DNA from: Flavobacteriales bacterium
GTDB lineage: Bacteria; Bacteroidota; Bacteroidia; Flavobacteriales_D; Sanyastnellaceae
Assembly: GCA_002862785.1 (NCBI GenBank)
Contig: PKDZ01000003.1
Location: 1-47,734 of the forward strand
DNA length: 47,734 nucleotides
Reading direction: 5' to 3'
Shown in pieces: positions 26,190-34,735 of the stretch. Below the pieces are notes generated by a model that saw nothing but the letters and a program-made list of their open reading frames with translations, had not been told where the DNA came from and did no database searches. The position numbers and the translations under genes are program-made. How positions within the stretch are numbered: the stretch's first letter is position 1; each line of letters begins with the position of its first letter.

Positions 26190-26549
26190 ATGTTCCACTG
26201 CGCGTTGTCTCCCATGATGTCCCACTCCCCTTCCACCGGTCCGAATCGCAAAGACGATGGTTTCCGCATTGCGGATGCCGTCGTGGAGCGGGCGATTCAG
26301 GATGTGATGGCCACACCTCGGCATGGCCGCGTGCGCCGTCTGATTCCGATGGTGTCCATGGCGGCGTCCATCGCCCTCATTTTTGGACTCGGTGTTGCGT
26401 TCAGCGAGGCGATGAAACCGGAGCCTTGTGTGACGTTCGCGTGTCAACTTGAGGCCATGTCCGATGAAGAATTGGCCGGGATGGTGGAACTGATGGAGGA
26501 AGAGTCTCTCATCGAATTGGAGGCGGAGTCTTGGACCACACTGTATTGA
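26190..26549 (+). CDS. Small single-pass membrane protein, possible anti-sigma factor
   Basis: 119 residues at most. A basic N-terminal region (about 1-48), one membrane segment (IPMVSMAASIALIFGLGVAF, about 52-71), then an acidic C-terminal tail rich in Glu (MSDEELAGMVELMEEESLIELE). By position, immediately after an ECF sigma gene and before a periplasmic sensor-like protein, it could be the membrane anti-sigma factor, but no zinc-binding ZAS motif (HxxxCxxC) is present, so this is context only. ATG 26190, 26214 and 26217 are all possible starts. Confidence 0.75.
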   Translation: MFHCALSPMMSHSPSTGPNRKDDGFRIADAVVERAIQDVMATPRHGRVRRLIPMVSMAASIALIFGLGVAFSEAMKPEPCVTFACQLEAMSDEELAGMVELMEEESLIELEAESWTTLY

Positions 26550-26551
26550 AC

Positions 26552-27094
26552 ATGAAACTGATGAACGGTATGAATATCATGAATCGTCCTTCTCTGATGG
26601 TCCTGTCCAGCCTGCTGATGGGACTCCTGTTTTCTTCGAATCTGGTGGCCCAACCGGATGGCCGGCCAGGTGGAGTGGACCGAGAAGCGCTTCGCGAACG
26701 CATGGAGGTCATGGCGGTGGGGTTCCTCACGGATGAGTTGGATTTGGATGCCGAGTCGGCCCAGGTGTTCTGGCCCATCTACAACGCCCACAAGGAGGAG
26801 TTGGACCTCGCCAGCCGCGAGCTGAAAGCCATCCAGCAAGACCTGAACAATTTCGAGGGCGGATCAGACGATGAGTTTGATGGTCTTCTCGATCGCCTCG
26901 AGGCAGCCGAATTCGGACTTCCTCAATTGCGCGCTCAGTTTCTCCGGGATGTGTCCGCTGAATTCGGACCTGATTTTGCGGTCCGGTGCATCGCAGCCCA
27001 GAAGAAGTTCAAGGAAGTGGTCCGCAAGCGCATGCAGCAACGCATGTCCGGTCAGAATGGCCGGAGGCTAGGTGGACGACCAAGGCGCCCCTGA
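26552..27094 (+). CDS. Spy/CpxP-like periplasmic protein (sensor of ECF-type sigma factor)
   Basis: About 180 residues. Signal peptide (SLMVLSSLLMGLLFSSNLVAQ) followed by an all-helical mature part: FLTDELDLDAESAQVFWPIYNAHKEELDLA resembles the LTxxQ-containing helix of the CpxP/Spy/CnrX group, then an amphipathic helix and a very basic C-terminus (KRMQQRMSGQNGRRLGGRPRR). Such proteins sit downstream of ECF sigma genes in Bacteroidota and are annotated as sensors or chaperones. ATG 26552 is used, 2 bases after the preceding stop. Stop converges on msrB with 3 bases between. Confidence 0.8.
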   Translation: MKLMNGMNIMNRPSLMVLSSLLMGLLFSSNLVAQPDGRPGGVDREALRERMEVMAVGFLTDELDLDAESAQVFWPIYNAHKEELDLASRELKAIQQDLNNFEGGSDDEFDGLLDRLEAAEFGLPQLRAQFLRDVSAEFGPDFAVRCIAAQKKFKEVVRKRMQQRMSGQNGRRLGGRPRRP

Positions 27095-27097
27095 TGT

Positions 27098-27490
27098 TCA
27101 GTTGGCTTCCGGGCGGAAGGTCAGACAGACTCCATTGACGCAGTGCCGCGTTCCCGTCTCGGTCGGTCCGTCCGGGAACACATGTCCGAGGTGAGAGTTG
27201 CATTCCGTACACCGGATCTCCACCCGAATCATGCCGAGTGAGGTGTCCCGGATGCGGGTGACCCTCGCCCCGTCAATTTCCTGATCGAAGCTGGGCCAGC
27301 CACAGCCGGCGTCGAATTTGGCGGTGTGGGCAAACAGGGCCGTGTCGCAGACTTTGCAGTGATAGTTCCCCTGTCGAGTCTCACTGTTGAGTTGGCTGGT
27401 GAATGGACGCTCCGTCCCGTTCCGGCGCAGCACGCGAAATTCCTCGGGCGTCAGTCGGCCGACGAGGTCGGCGTCATCGTACTCGGCCAT
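27098..27490 (-). CDS. msrB: Peptide-methionine (R)-S-oxide reductase
   Basis: Repairs methionine-R-sulfoxide in proteins. The 130-residue protein has the Zn-binding pairs CKVCD and CTECN, the GCGWPSFDQEI motif, and the catalytic segment GTRHCVNGVCLTF, where the first Cys is the sulfenic-acid-forming residue. The second Cys in that segment replaces a residue usually Ala or Ser and might act in resolving. No signal peptide, so cytoplasmic. Lies 2 bases after the DEAD-box helicase stop, likely one operon. Confidence 0.96.
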   Translation of the reverse strand: MAEYDDADLVGRLTPEEFRVLRRNGTERPFTSQLNSETRQGNYHCKVCDTALFAHTAKFDAGCGWPSFDQEIDGARVTRIRDTSLGMIRVEIRCTECNSHLGHVFPDGPTETGTRHCVNGVCLTFRPEAN

Positions 27491-27492
27491 GG

Positions 27493-29088
27493 TCAGCCTT
27501 GGGGTTGGCTTCCACCTTGCTGACCGCCATCTCCGCCTCGCCGCTTGCCGTTGCGGTTGCGGCGGCGCTTCTTGTTGCCGCCTTCACCATTGCTGTCTCC
27601 TTGGTTTTGGCCTTGCGGACGGTCTCCACCCCCGCCTTGGCCTCCGCGGCCCCGGCGACGGTCCCCGTCTCGTCCACGGCCTCGACCGCCTCCGCCTCCG
27701 CCGCCACGGCGATCACCGCCACGGCCACCACCACCGCCACGTCCGCCGCGTCCGCCGCGTCCACCGCGGTCAGAAGGAGCATTGGGGTCATAGGTCGGTC
27801 CTTCACCGAGCTCCTCAGGCAGACGTTCCTTGCGGACCTCCATGTCGATGAGCTTCTCAATCTTGGAGAAGTTGCGCATCTCCCCCGGCGTGATGAGCGT
27901 GATGCCGATGCCACCCCGGCCAGCGCGGGCCGTCCGGCCGATGCGGTGTACGTAGTCTTCTTCGTTGGGCGGCACATCGTAGTTGATGACCATTTCGATG
28001 TTGTCGATGTCGATGCCTCGGCTCACCACATCTGTGGCGACGAGCACATTGACCTTTCGATTGCGGAACCGGCGCATCACGTCCTCCCGGTCTTTCTGTT
28101 CCAGGTCCGAGCTGATGGAGCCCACGTTGAGTCCGGCCTTGGAGAGCGAGCGGGCGATGATGCTGATGCTGCGCTTGCGGCTCGAGAATACGATGACGGA
28201 TTCGAGGCCGCGGTCCTTCAAGAGGCTCACAAGGAGCTTGGGCTTTTGGTCGTCGTGGACCGGATAGGCGACCTGCATCACCTTCTCTGCGGGCCGGGAC
28301 AGGGCGATCTGTACGGTTACTGGATCCTTCAACATGGAGGTGGCCAGTTTGCCGATGCGGTCGGGCATCGTGGCGCTGAAGAGCAAGGTCTGGCGCTCGG
28401 GATTGCAGTGCTCCGCGATGCGGTTGATGTCTCCGAGGAAGCCCATGTCCAGCATGCGGTCCGCCTCGTCGAGAATGAGGACGTCGAGTTTGCTGAGGTC
28501 GACATAGCCCAAATTCATGTGGCTGATCATCCGGCCCGGCGTGACAATGGCGATGTCGACCCCCGTGGTGAGGGCGTTCTTTTCGCGGTCGAAGTCACTG
28601 CCGCTGCCTCCACCATAAATGGAAACGCTGGAGGTGCCGGAGAAATATCCAAAGCCCTCGCAGGCTTGGTCAATCTGGAGTGCGAGCTCTCGGGTTGGTG
28701 TGATGATGAGGCATTTGATGTGGTCACCGCCACCGGCCTCGTAGATGTTGTGCATCGTCGGAAGCAGGAAAGCGGCGGTCTTGCCGGTTCCCGTCTGGGC
28801 GATGCCGATCAGGTCGCGCCCTTCGGTGATGGGCGGGATGGCCATGGTCTGAATTGGCGTGGCGACTTCGAAGCCCATGGCGTCGAGGCCTTCCTGCACC
28901 GCGTCGCAGAGGGGCAATTCCTTGAAAGGGAGTTTGGGGGGTTCCTCGGGTGCCGCTTCGGCTTCGGAGGATTCGTCTTGGGCGTCCCGGGTCGGCGCGT
29001 CCTGCGCCTCGGCTTCTTTGTGGCCCGAATCGGGCTGGGACGCATCGGGGGTGGCCAACGGTTGGTCGGCGTCGTGCGTGTCAATCAT
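27493..29088 (-). CDS. DEAD-box RNA helicase with C-terminal RGG-rich tail
   Basis: ATP-dependent RNA helicase of about 531 residues. After an acidic, Glu/Asp/Pro-rich N-terminal extension (to about 50) come: Q motif (TPIQTMAIP), motif I AQTGTGKT, Ia PTRELALQ, II DEAD, III SAT, IV VIVFSSRK, V TDVVSRGID and VI HRIGRTARAG. The C-terminal ~115 residues are low complexity, with GGRGGRGG repeats and Arg/Lys-rich ends, a likely RNA-binding tail. Similar proteins act in ribosome assembly and mRNA decay (RhlE/DeaD/CsdA group). ATG 29088 is preferred; the upstream open frame to 29175 runs into the divergent promoter region. Confidence 0.94.
   Translation of the reverse strand: MIDTHDADQPLATPDASQPDSGHKEAEAQDAPTRDAQDESSEAEAAPEEPPKLPFKELPLCDAVQEGLDAMGFEVATPIQTMAIPPITEGRDLIGIAQTGTGKTAAFLLPTMHNIYEAGGGDHIKCLIITPTRELALQIDQACEGFGYFSGTSSVSIYGGGSGSDFDREKNALTTGVDIAIVTPGRMISHMNLGYVDLSKLDVLILDEADRMLDMGFLGDINRIAEHCNPERQTLLFSATMPDRIGKLATSMLKDPVTVQIALSRPAEKVMQVAYPVHDDQKPKLLVSLLKDRGLESVIVFSSRKRSISIIARSLSKAGLNVGSISSDLEQKDREDVMRRFRNRKVNVLVATDVVSRGIDIDNIEMVINYDVPPNEEDYVHRIGRTARAGRGGIGITLITPGEMRNFSKIEKLIDMEVRKERLPEELGEGPTYDPNAPSDRGGRGGRGGRGGGGGRGGDRRGGGGGGGRGRGRDGDRRRGRGGQGGGGDRPQGQNQGDSNGEGGNKKRRRNRNGKRRGGDGGQQGGSQPQG
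27589..27785 (-). repeat. GC-rich RGG/GGR-coding repeat tract
   Basis: Imperfect short repeats (ccgccacggc/ccgccgcgtc type units) encode the glycine-arginine tail of the DEAD-box protein. The tract may vary in length between strains. Confidence 0.6.
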
Positions 29089-29218
29089 GTAAAAGAATCC
29101 ACGTGTGGTGGATGTGTCAAAGTTCGCACAACACGCCGCCGCTTCGACACGGATGCAGGAACTTTGTGAGAACACGCAACCTGAAGCCCTTCCAGCCGTT
29201 ATTCAATCAGACCTGTCC

Positions 29219-31903
29219 ATGACCGCTCTTCATCGACTCTGCCGCGCCGGCTTGATGCTGGTCTTGCTGGTGATGGTGTTGCCCTTGTCCGCAACGCACA
29301 TCGTCGGTGGAGAGATCAGCTACGAGGATTTGGGCGGCGGGTCCTACCGAATTCGGTTGGTGGTCTACCGGGACTGCGGTCCGACCAACCAGAATGGGAC
29401 CGGTTTTGATGATGCCGCCTCGGTCGGGATTTTCAATGCCAATGGTCAGTTGGTCAATTCCATCAGCATTCCCCTCTCCTTCCAGAACGTCAATGAGGTT
29501 CCTGTGACGCTCGAGAATCCGTGTGGGACCCCGCCTCCCTCGGTGTGTGTGGAACAGGCGGTCTACCAGCAAATCGTGGACATCGGGGAATCGCCGAATG
29601 GATTCACGTTGAGCTACCAACGTTGTTGCCGGAACCCGTCCATCATCAATCTGACCAATCCGGATGATGCTGGGGCCACGTTCACCACCCAGATTCCCGG
29701 CACGAACCAAACCGAGGAGCCCAACAGCAGCCCCGTCTTCAACAGCCTGCCCCCGGTCGCTCTCTGCGCGGGATTCGATTTCTTCTTCGACCACAGCGCG
29801 ACCGATGCGGATGGAGACAGCCTCGCCTACACGTTCTGTTCTCCCATGTTTGGTGGCACGCCGAACCAGCCGGCCCCCAACCCGCCTAATGGTCCGCCGT
29901 ATACCGATGTGAATTGGGCTGCAGGGTATTCGGCGACCTACCCGATTGATTCAGACCCGGCCCTGGCCATCGATCCTGTGACGGGCTTCATCACGGGTCA
30001 ACCCACGGCCGCAGGTCAGTATGTGATTGGCATCTGTGTGGAGGAATGGCGGGACGGCATTTTGCTCAGCACATCCAACCGGGATTTCCAATTCAACGTC
30101 ACGGTGTGCGATCCGAACATCACCTCCCAGGTGGCCATCCAGACTGGAAGCCAGCTGTGCATCGGCGAGACCATTGATTTCCAGCAATTCTCAATCAATG
30201 CGACCTTCTTCCATTGGGATTTCGGCGTGCCGGGCATCGAGTCGGATACGTCGAATCTGGCTTACCCGAGCTACACCTTTCCGGAACCCGGAACCTACAC
30301 CGTGACGCTGGTGGCGAACCCGGGGTGGCCCTGTGCGGACACGAGCACCTCCGTGTACGACGTTTTTGAGCCTGTCAACCCAGAGTTGGAAGTGACGGGG
30401 TTCGACTGTTCCACAGGGACGCCTGTGTTTGATTTCGGAACAGCAGAGACCTACAACGGGGCCGACTTCACGTGGGACTTCGGCAACTTGGCTTCCAGCG
30501 GTGCCAGTACGCTGGCGGCTCCGGATGGAATTGGATTCCCGGAGATCGAAGATGTGGAGGCCGAACTGACCATCGTGCAAAACGGATGCGTCGGCAGTGG
30601 CGTGCTCGATTGGACGCCGCCCCCACCGCCTACAGCAGCCATTGGGCCTCAAGAGGACTTCTGCACCGGCTTCACCTTGTCCTTCGACAACAACAGTGTC
30701 GGCGGGTCCGGATACGTTTGGGAGTTTGGGGAGCTTGGCAATGAGGACGTGAGCTACGACGCCTTCCCCACCTGGACCTACGATGGCCCCGGAACTTATG
30801 TGGTGCAGTTGGTCACGCTGGCCGATTTTCAATGTCCCGATACGACGTCGGAAGTGTTCGAGGTGGCGTGGCTGCTCGAGCCGTTCTTCGAGACTCCCGA
30901 CCCTGAATGCTTCCAAGAGCACAGTTTCAGTCTCGAGGCCATCGGGGTCACGGACCCCAATGCCACGTTTGAATGGAACTACGCTCCGGGCAATGCGGCC
31001 ATCGAGTCGGGCGGCGTTCTCCAAGGGCTCACCTTCCCGGAGCCCGGCCTGTACACCGTCGAGGTCGTGGTCACGGCTGAGGGATGCGAACGCGACTTCG
31101 AATCCGAGGTCGAGGTGCTCTTCGACCCCTCCATCGGGTTTGATGGTGGTCCGGTGACGGGCTGTCCGCCCTTGCCGGTGAGTTTCGAAAACCTCTCCGT
31201 CACCGAGACTGCGGCCGGCTACACCTGGTATTTCGGGGATGGCACCACCTCTTCCTCCCCCAATCCGACGCACGTCTACGAGGTGCCCGGCAACTACACG
31301 GTGACGTTGGAGATGAGCACGAGCGGATTCTGCGTGCAGGAATTGGCGGAGACCAAGACGGCCTTCATCGAGGTGTATCCGGAGCCTTCTGCGGGTTTCG
31401 ACATCGAGCCCAACATCGTGGACATCCTCGAGCCGCTTGTGACTGTGGAAGACCTGAGTTCCGGGGCATTCCAGCATTACTACAACTTCGGGGACGGAGG
31501 ATCGAGTGACGAAAGTGATCCGACCTATGTGTTCACCGGAGCCGGAGTGTTCAATGTGAGCCAGACGGTCATCAACGAATACGGCTGCACGGATGTGGCG
31601 CAGGGGGAGGTTGGCGTCAATGGAACGCTGTTTTATGCTCCCAACAGCTTTTCCCCCAACAACGATGGCATCAACGACGTCTGGCAGCCGGTGACCACCG
31701 GCACGGCGGCGTACCGGTGCACCATTTACAACCGCTGGGGCGAGATCATCTTCGAGACGGAGGATCCCGATGGCGTGTGGCAAGGTGAGGTCCATGGAGG
31801 GGACCACTTCGCAGCAGACGGGGTCTACCTCTACCAAGTCTACCTCGAGGACCAGCTCCGGATTCCGTTTGAATACGCCGGACAGATTCAACTGTTCCGG
31901 TGA
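29219..31903 (+). CDS. PKD-repeat surface protein with CHU_C-type (type B) T9SS sorting domain
   Basis: About 894 residues. Signal peptide (LMLVLLVMVLPLSATHIVGG) then the Bacteroidota N-terminal module GGEISYEDLGGGSYRIRL with CCRNPSI; several PKD-like beta domains (HWDFGVPG, WDFGNLA, WEFGELG, WYFGDGTTSSSPNPTHVYE, YYNFGDGGSSDES with YVFTGAG) and a C-terminal gliding-motility-associated domain starting YAPNSFSPNNDGINDVW and ending in GVYLYQVYLEDQ. Type B domains send cargo such as SprB through T9SS with help from PorP/SprF-like partners, none of which is adjacent. ATG 29219 opens the signal peptide. Divergent from the helicase gene. Confidence 0.92.
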   Translation: MTALHRLCRAGLMLVLLVMVLPLSATHIVGGEISYEDLGGGSYRIRLVVYRDCGPTNQNGTGFDDAASVGIFNANGQLVNSISIPLSFQNVNEVPVTLENPCGTPPPSVCVEQAVYQQIVDIGESPNGFTLSYQRCCRNPSIINLTNPDDAGATFTTQIPGTNQTEEPNSSPVFNSLPPVALCAGFDFFFDHSATDADGDSLAYTFCSPMFGGTPNQPAPNPPNGPPYTDVNWAAGYSATYPIDSDPALAIDPVTGFITGQPTAAGQYVIGICVEEWRDGILLSTSNRDFQFNVTVCDPNITSQVAIQTGSQLCIGETIDFQQFSINATFFHWDFGVPGIESDTSNLAYPSYTFPEPGTYTVTLVANPGWPCADTSTSVYDVFEPVNPELEVTGFDCSTGTPVFDFGTAETYNGADFTWDFGNLASSGASTLAAPDGIGFPEIEDVEAELTIVQNGCVGSGVLDWTPPPPPTAAIGPQEDFCTGFTLSFDNNSVGGSGYVWEFGELGNEDVSYDAFPTWTYDGPGTYVVQLVTLADFQCPDTTSEVFEVAWLLEPFFETPDPECFQEHSFSLEAIGVTDPNATFEWNYAPGNAAIESGGVLQGLTFPEPGLYTVEVVVTAEGCERDFESEVEVLFDPSIGFDGGPVTGCPPLPVSFENLSVTETAAGYTWYFGDGTTSSSPNPTHVYEVPGNYTVTLEMSTSGFCVQELAETKTAFIEVYPEPSAGFDIEPNIVDILEPLVTVEDLSSGAFQHYYNFGDGGSSDESDPTYVFTGAGVFNVSQTVINEYGCTDVAQGEVGVNGTLFYAPNSFSPNNDGINDVWQPVTTGTAAYRCTIYNRWGEIIFETEDPDGVWQGEVHGGDHFAADGVYLYQVYLEDQLRIPFEYAGQIQLFR

Positions 31904-31948
31904 ATCCGGACGGGATTGTCTTACCTTTTCCTCCAACAACCAGGAGAC

Positions 31949-32320
31949 ATGTACGGCGATCGCAAGCAGGATTGGGGACGGAATGACCGTCGGGAGGAGG
32001 ATGTCCACACGTTCTCGGTCAAGGCCGGGAAACGGACGTATTTCTTCGACATCCGGGCCACCCGGGCCAAGGATCTCTATCTCACCATCACAGAGAGCAA
32101 GCGGCAGAACCACGCCTCCGGTGAGGTGACCTACAGCAAGCACAAGCTGTTCCTGTACAAGGAGGATTTCGAGAAGTTCAGCGACGGCCTTCGGGACAGC
32201 CTGGAGAAGATTGCCGAGTTGCAAGGCACCGGAGAGTACCAGTCCGGTGAGCACAATGGACCCCGCGGCGGCGATGCCGAGAAGGCGGATGACGGGGATG
32301 TCCGCTTCGAAGATTTGTGA
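31949..32320 (+). CDS. DUF3276 / Pur-alpha-like nucleic-acid-binding protein
   Basis: 123 residues. The central part (VHTFSVKAGKRTYFFDIR, then LYLTITESKRQ and KHKLFLYKEDFEKFSDGL) is the PUR-repeat fold of the small bacterial Pur-alpha relatives common in Bacteroidota and spirochaetes, which bind single-stranded DNA or RNA. The C-terminal tail is acidic and disordered. ATG 31949 has an AGGAG ribosome-binding site 5 bases upstream, rare in this window, and TACCTTTT, close to the -7 consensus, 19 bases upstream. Confidence 0.9.
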   Translation: MYGDRKQDWGRNDRREEDVHTFSVKAGKRTYFFDIRATRAKDLYLTITESKRQNHASGEVTYSKHKLFLYKEDFEKFSDGLRDSLEKIAELQGTGEYQSGEHNGPRGGDAEKADDGDVRFEDL

Positions 32321-32351
32321 GCCTGTGAATGCGCATGGAACGGGGGTTCCG

Positions 32352-32360
32352 TGTGGATAA
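32352..32360 (-). promoter_or_regulatory. Consensus DnaA box (TTATCCACA) upstream of parA
   Basis: The plus strand reads TGTGGATAA, the exact complement of TTATCCACA. It lies in the 103-base spacer before parA, about 30 bases upstream of the -7 element. A single 9-mer has some chance of arising at random in 47 kb, so the intergenic position is the main support. Confidence 0.5.
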
Positions 32361-32390
32361 TTCCTCCCCCTTTCCGGACAGGTGGCCGGC

Positions 32391-32398
32391 TATATTTG
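32391..32398 (+). promoter_or_regulatory. -7 element TATATTTG of parA
   Basis: Exact TAnnTTTG match, with a 25-base leader to ATG 32424 (16 to GTG 32415). Confidence 0.6.
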
Positions 32399-32423
32399 AG
32401 CCTCACCCGCATCCGTGCTGAAC

Positions 32424-33260
32424 ATGGGCAAAATCATCTCCATCGCCAACCAGAAAGGCGGGGTCGGCAAGACCACGACCGCCATCAACCTCGGTGCCAG
32501 CCTCGGCGCGCTCGAGTACCGGACCCTCCTCGTGGATGCGGATCCGCAGGCCAACAGCAGCAGTGGCGTGGGAGTTGATCCCAAGGCGGTGACCGCGGGC
32601 ACCTACCAATGCCTGATCAACGGACTGGATGCCCGGGAAGCGATTGTCGAGACCGGCAACCCGAACCTCTGGCTCCTGCCTTCCCACATCGATCTCGTCG
32701 GGGCGGAAATCGAACTGATTGGCGAGGCCGAGCGTGAGCACCGGATGCGGGCTGCCCTTGAGCCCCTGCGCGATGAATTCGACTTCATCCTCATCGACTG
32801 TTCCCCCTCCCTCGGGCTCATCACGCTCAACGCCCTGTCCGCTTCTGACAGCGTTGTGATTCCCGTGCAGTGCGAGTATTTCGCATTGGAGGGCCTCGGC
32901 AAATTGCTCAACACCATCAAGATTGTGCAGGGGGGATTGAATCCTGAACTGGCCATCGAGGGCATCCTGCTCACCATGTACGACACTCGCCTCCGTCTGT
33001 CCAATCAGGTCGTCGAGGAGGTCCGGATGCACTTCCGGGAGCTGGTCTTCGACACGCTCATCCACCGGAACACCCGATTGGGTGAAGCGCCGAGTCACGG
33101 GGAGACCATCGTCATGCACGACGCCTCCTGCAAGGGTGCCATCAATTACCTGAACCTCGCCCGGGAGATCCTTCAGAAGAACGACCTGACCAAGGTGCCG
33201 AACGCCGAGAAGTTCCTCGATGCCGACGGTGGCCTGGGCATCGAGTCTAATCTGAACTGA
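32424..33260 (+). CDS. parA: Chromosome-partitioning ATPase ParA (Soj)
   Basis: 278-residue Walker-type ATPase that binds DNA non-specifically and moves ParB-parS complexes. Deviant Walker A KGGVGKTTTAINL at residues 9-21, LVDADPQANSSSGVG, Walker B-like FILIDCSPSLGLITLNAL, and QCEYFALEGLGKL. No N-terminal HTH, so the short chromosomal (Soj) type. ATG 32424 (GKIISIANQK) is preferred; GTG 32415 adds three residues. parB follows after 10 bases. Confidence 0.95.
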   Translation: MGKIISIANQKGGVGKTTTAINLGASLGALEYRTLLVDADPQANSSSGVGVDPKAVTAGTYQCLINGLDAREAIVETGNPNLWLLPSHIDLVGAEIELIGEAEREHRMRAALEPLRDEFDFILIDCSPSLGLITLNALSASDSVVIPVQCEYFALEGLGKLLNTIKIVQGGLNPELAIEGILLTMYDTRLRLSNQVVEEVRMHFRELVFDTLIHRNTRLGEAPSHGETIVMHDASCKGAINYLNLAREILQKNDLTKVPNAEKFLDADGGLGIESNLN

Positions 33261-33270
33261 TTCCGGCGCG

Positions 33271-34206
33271 ATGGCGAAAAAGGGAAACAAGAAGCCCGCC
33301 CTCGGCCGTGGGCTCGGCGCCCTGCTCGAAGCGCAGCAGGCCGGACAGGACGCCTCGGCTCCAGCCAAGGCCCCGAAGGCCCGCAAAGGGGTTGAGGATG
33401 CTGCGGTCGACATGGCCGGTCGCGTGGCCCTGTTGCCAATCAGCGTGATCGATGCCAATCCAGACCAGCCACGGCGGACTTTCGAGCCGTTTGCGCTCAA
33501 CGAATTGGCCGACAGCATCAAGACCCTCGGCATCATCCAGCCGCTCACCGTCCGGCGGGTGAGTGCGGCCAAATACCAATTGATTTCCGGCGAACGCCGC
33601 TTCCGGGCGTCCCAGCTCGCCGGACTCGACCGGGTCCCCGCCTATGTGCGGGAAGCCAACGACCAAGAGATGCTGGAGATGGCGTTGGTCGAGAACATCC
33701 AGCGGGAGGACCTCGACGCGATCGAAGTGGCCATCAGTTTCAAGCGCCTCATGGAGGAATGCGCCCTGACGCAGGAGGAATTGGCGTCCCGGGTGGGAAA
33801 GCAACGCTCCACAGTCTCCAACTACATCCGTCTGCTCGGTCTTCCGGCCAACATCCAGCAATCGGTGGCGGCCGGGCATCTGAGTTTCGGTCACGCCCGT
33901 GTGCTGGCTGGACTTCAGGAGCCGAAAAACCAGAAGGCCCTCTTCCGCCGCATCCTCGACAAGGGATTGAATGTGCGCCAGACCGAGCGCGAGGCCAGCG
34001 AAATCGTGGGCCGAAAGCCGACCAAGAAGTCCAATGCAGCGGCCCTCAGCCTGCAGATGCAAACCATGCGGGCCCATTTGCGCAGCCGGTTCTCCGGCCG
34101 GTCCCTCGACATGAAGGTCCGCAGCGATGGTGCCGGGCGCATTGAGCTGTACTTCCAGGACGCGGAGGATCTGCAGCAGCTCCTCGACGAGCTGGGCACC
34201 CAGTGA
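33271..34206 (+). CDS. parB: Chromosome-partitioning protein ParB (Spo0J)
   Basis: 311-residue CTP-binding clamp protein that loads at parS. Basic N-terminus with KPALGRGLGALL, ParB/sulfiredoxin domain with LPISVIDANPDQPRRTF, SGERRFRASQL (CTP/parS motif), MALVENIQREDL, then the HTH domain (LTQEELASRVGKQRSTVSNYIRLL) and a C-terminal dimerisation region. I found no convincing parS in the window. Co-transcribed with parA. Confidence 0.95.
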   Translation: MAKKGNKKPALGRGLGALLEAQQAGQDASAPAKAPKARKGVEDAAVDMAGRVALLPISVIDANPDQPRRTFEPFALNELADSIKTLGIIQPLTVRRVSAAKYQLISGERRFRASQLAGLDRVPAYVREANDQEMLEMALVENIQREDLDAIEVAISFKRLMEECALTQEELASRVGKQRSTVSNYIRLLGLPANIQQSVAAGHLSFGHARVLAGLQEPKNQKALFRRILDKGLNVRQTEREASEIVGRKPTKKSNAAALSLQMQTMRAHLRSRFSGRSLDMKVRSDGAGRIELYFQDAEDLQQLLDELGTQ

Positions 34207-34216
34207 TGCTCCGGTG

Positions 34217-34735
34217 ATGCGCGGGTGGTTCCTGACGGTCTTGATTCTGATGGGGGTGGCGTTTCCGCTGTTTGCCCAGGATGATGCCGAGCAGGAACGG
34301 ATCAAGCGGACCACGTGGCACAGTGCCGTCCTGCCCGGTTGGGGTCAGGTGAACAATGGCAAGTGGTGGAAGGTGCCCCTCGTCTATGGGGCCCTTGGAG
34401 CCAGTGGCTACTACATCCAGACGGAGGGCGCGATCTACAAGGAATACCGGGATGGATACATCGCCTTGACGGATGATGATCCCGAAACCGTCTATGTCAC
34501 CAGCCTGAGCTCTTCGGATGTGCTCGCCGCGCGGGATTTCCATCGGACCAACCTCGAGCAGAGCGTGCTGACGTTCGTCTTGATCTGGGGGGCGCAAGTG
34601 GTGGATGCCCATGTGGATGCCCACCTGCTCGGATTTGATGTCTCCGAAGACCTCGGATGGCAACCCGGCATCGGGCCGACCTTTGGACTGCGCTTCTCTC
34701 GGTCGATCACGCCTTCCTCATGCACCACTCGATGA
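34217..34735 (+). CDS. DUF5683 domain protein, exported or membrane
   Basis: 172 residues. Signal peptide or anchor (GWFLTVLILMGVAFPLFAQ), then the family core TTWHSAVLPGWGQVNNGKWWKVPLVYGALGASGYYI; two more hydrophobic stretches follow. These proteins are common in Bacteroidota beside parAB and dapB, and their role is unknown. ATG 34217 follows the parB stop by 10 bases, and its own stop overlaps the dapB start (ATGA), so it sits in the parAB-dapB-lepB operon. Confidence 0.85.
   Translation: MRGWFLTVLILMGVAFPLFAQDDAEQERIKRTTWHSAVLPGWGQVNNGKWWKVPLVYGALGASGYYIQTEGAIYKEYRDGYIALTDDDPETVYVTSLSSSDVLAARDFHRTNLEQSVLTFVLIWGAQVVDAHVDAHLLGFDVSEDLGWQPGIGPTFGLRFSRSITPSSCTTR

Noticed and set aside
29098-29112. 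Inverted repeat TCCAC-gtgtg-GTGGA between the helicase and PKD genes
   Set aside because: Only five base pairs per arm; likely chance, although it is in a divergent spacer.
27403-29169. 588-codon plus-strand open frame
   Set aside because: Antisense of the DEAD-box helicase and msrB; Ala/Ser/Thr low complexity comes from the RGG repeat tract.
30191-32254. 687-codon minus-strand open frame
   Set aside because: Antisense of the PKD/CHU_C gene and DUF3276; no recognisable domain.
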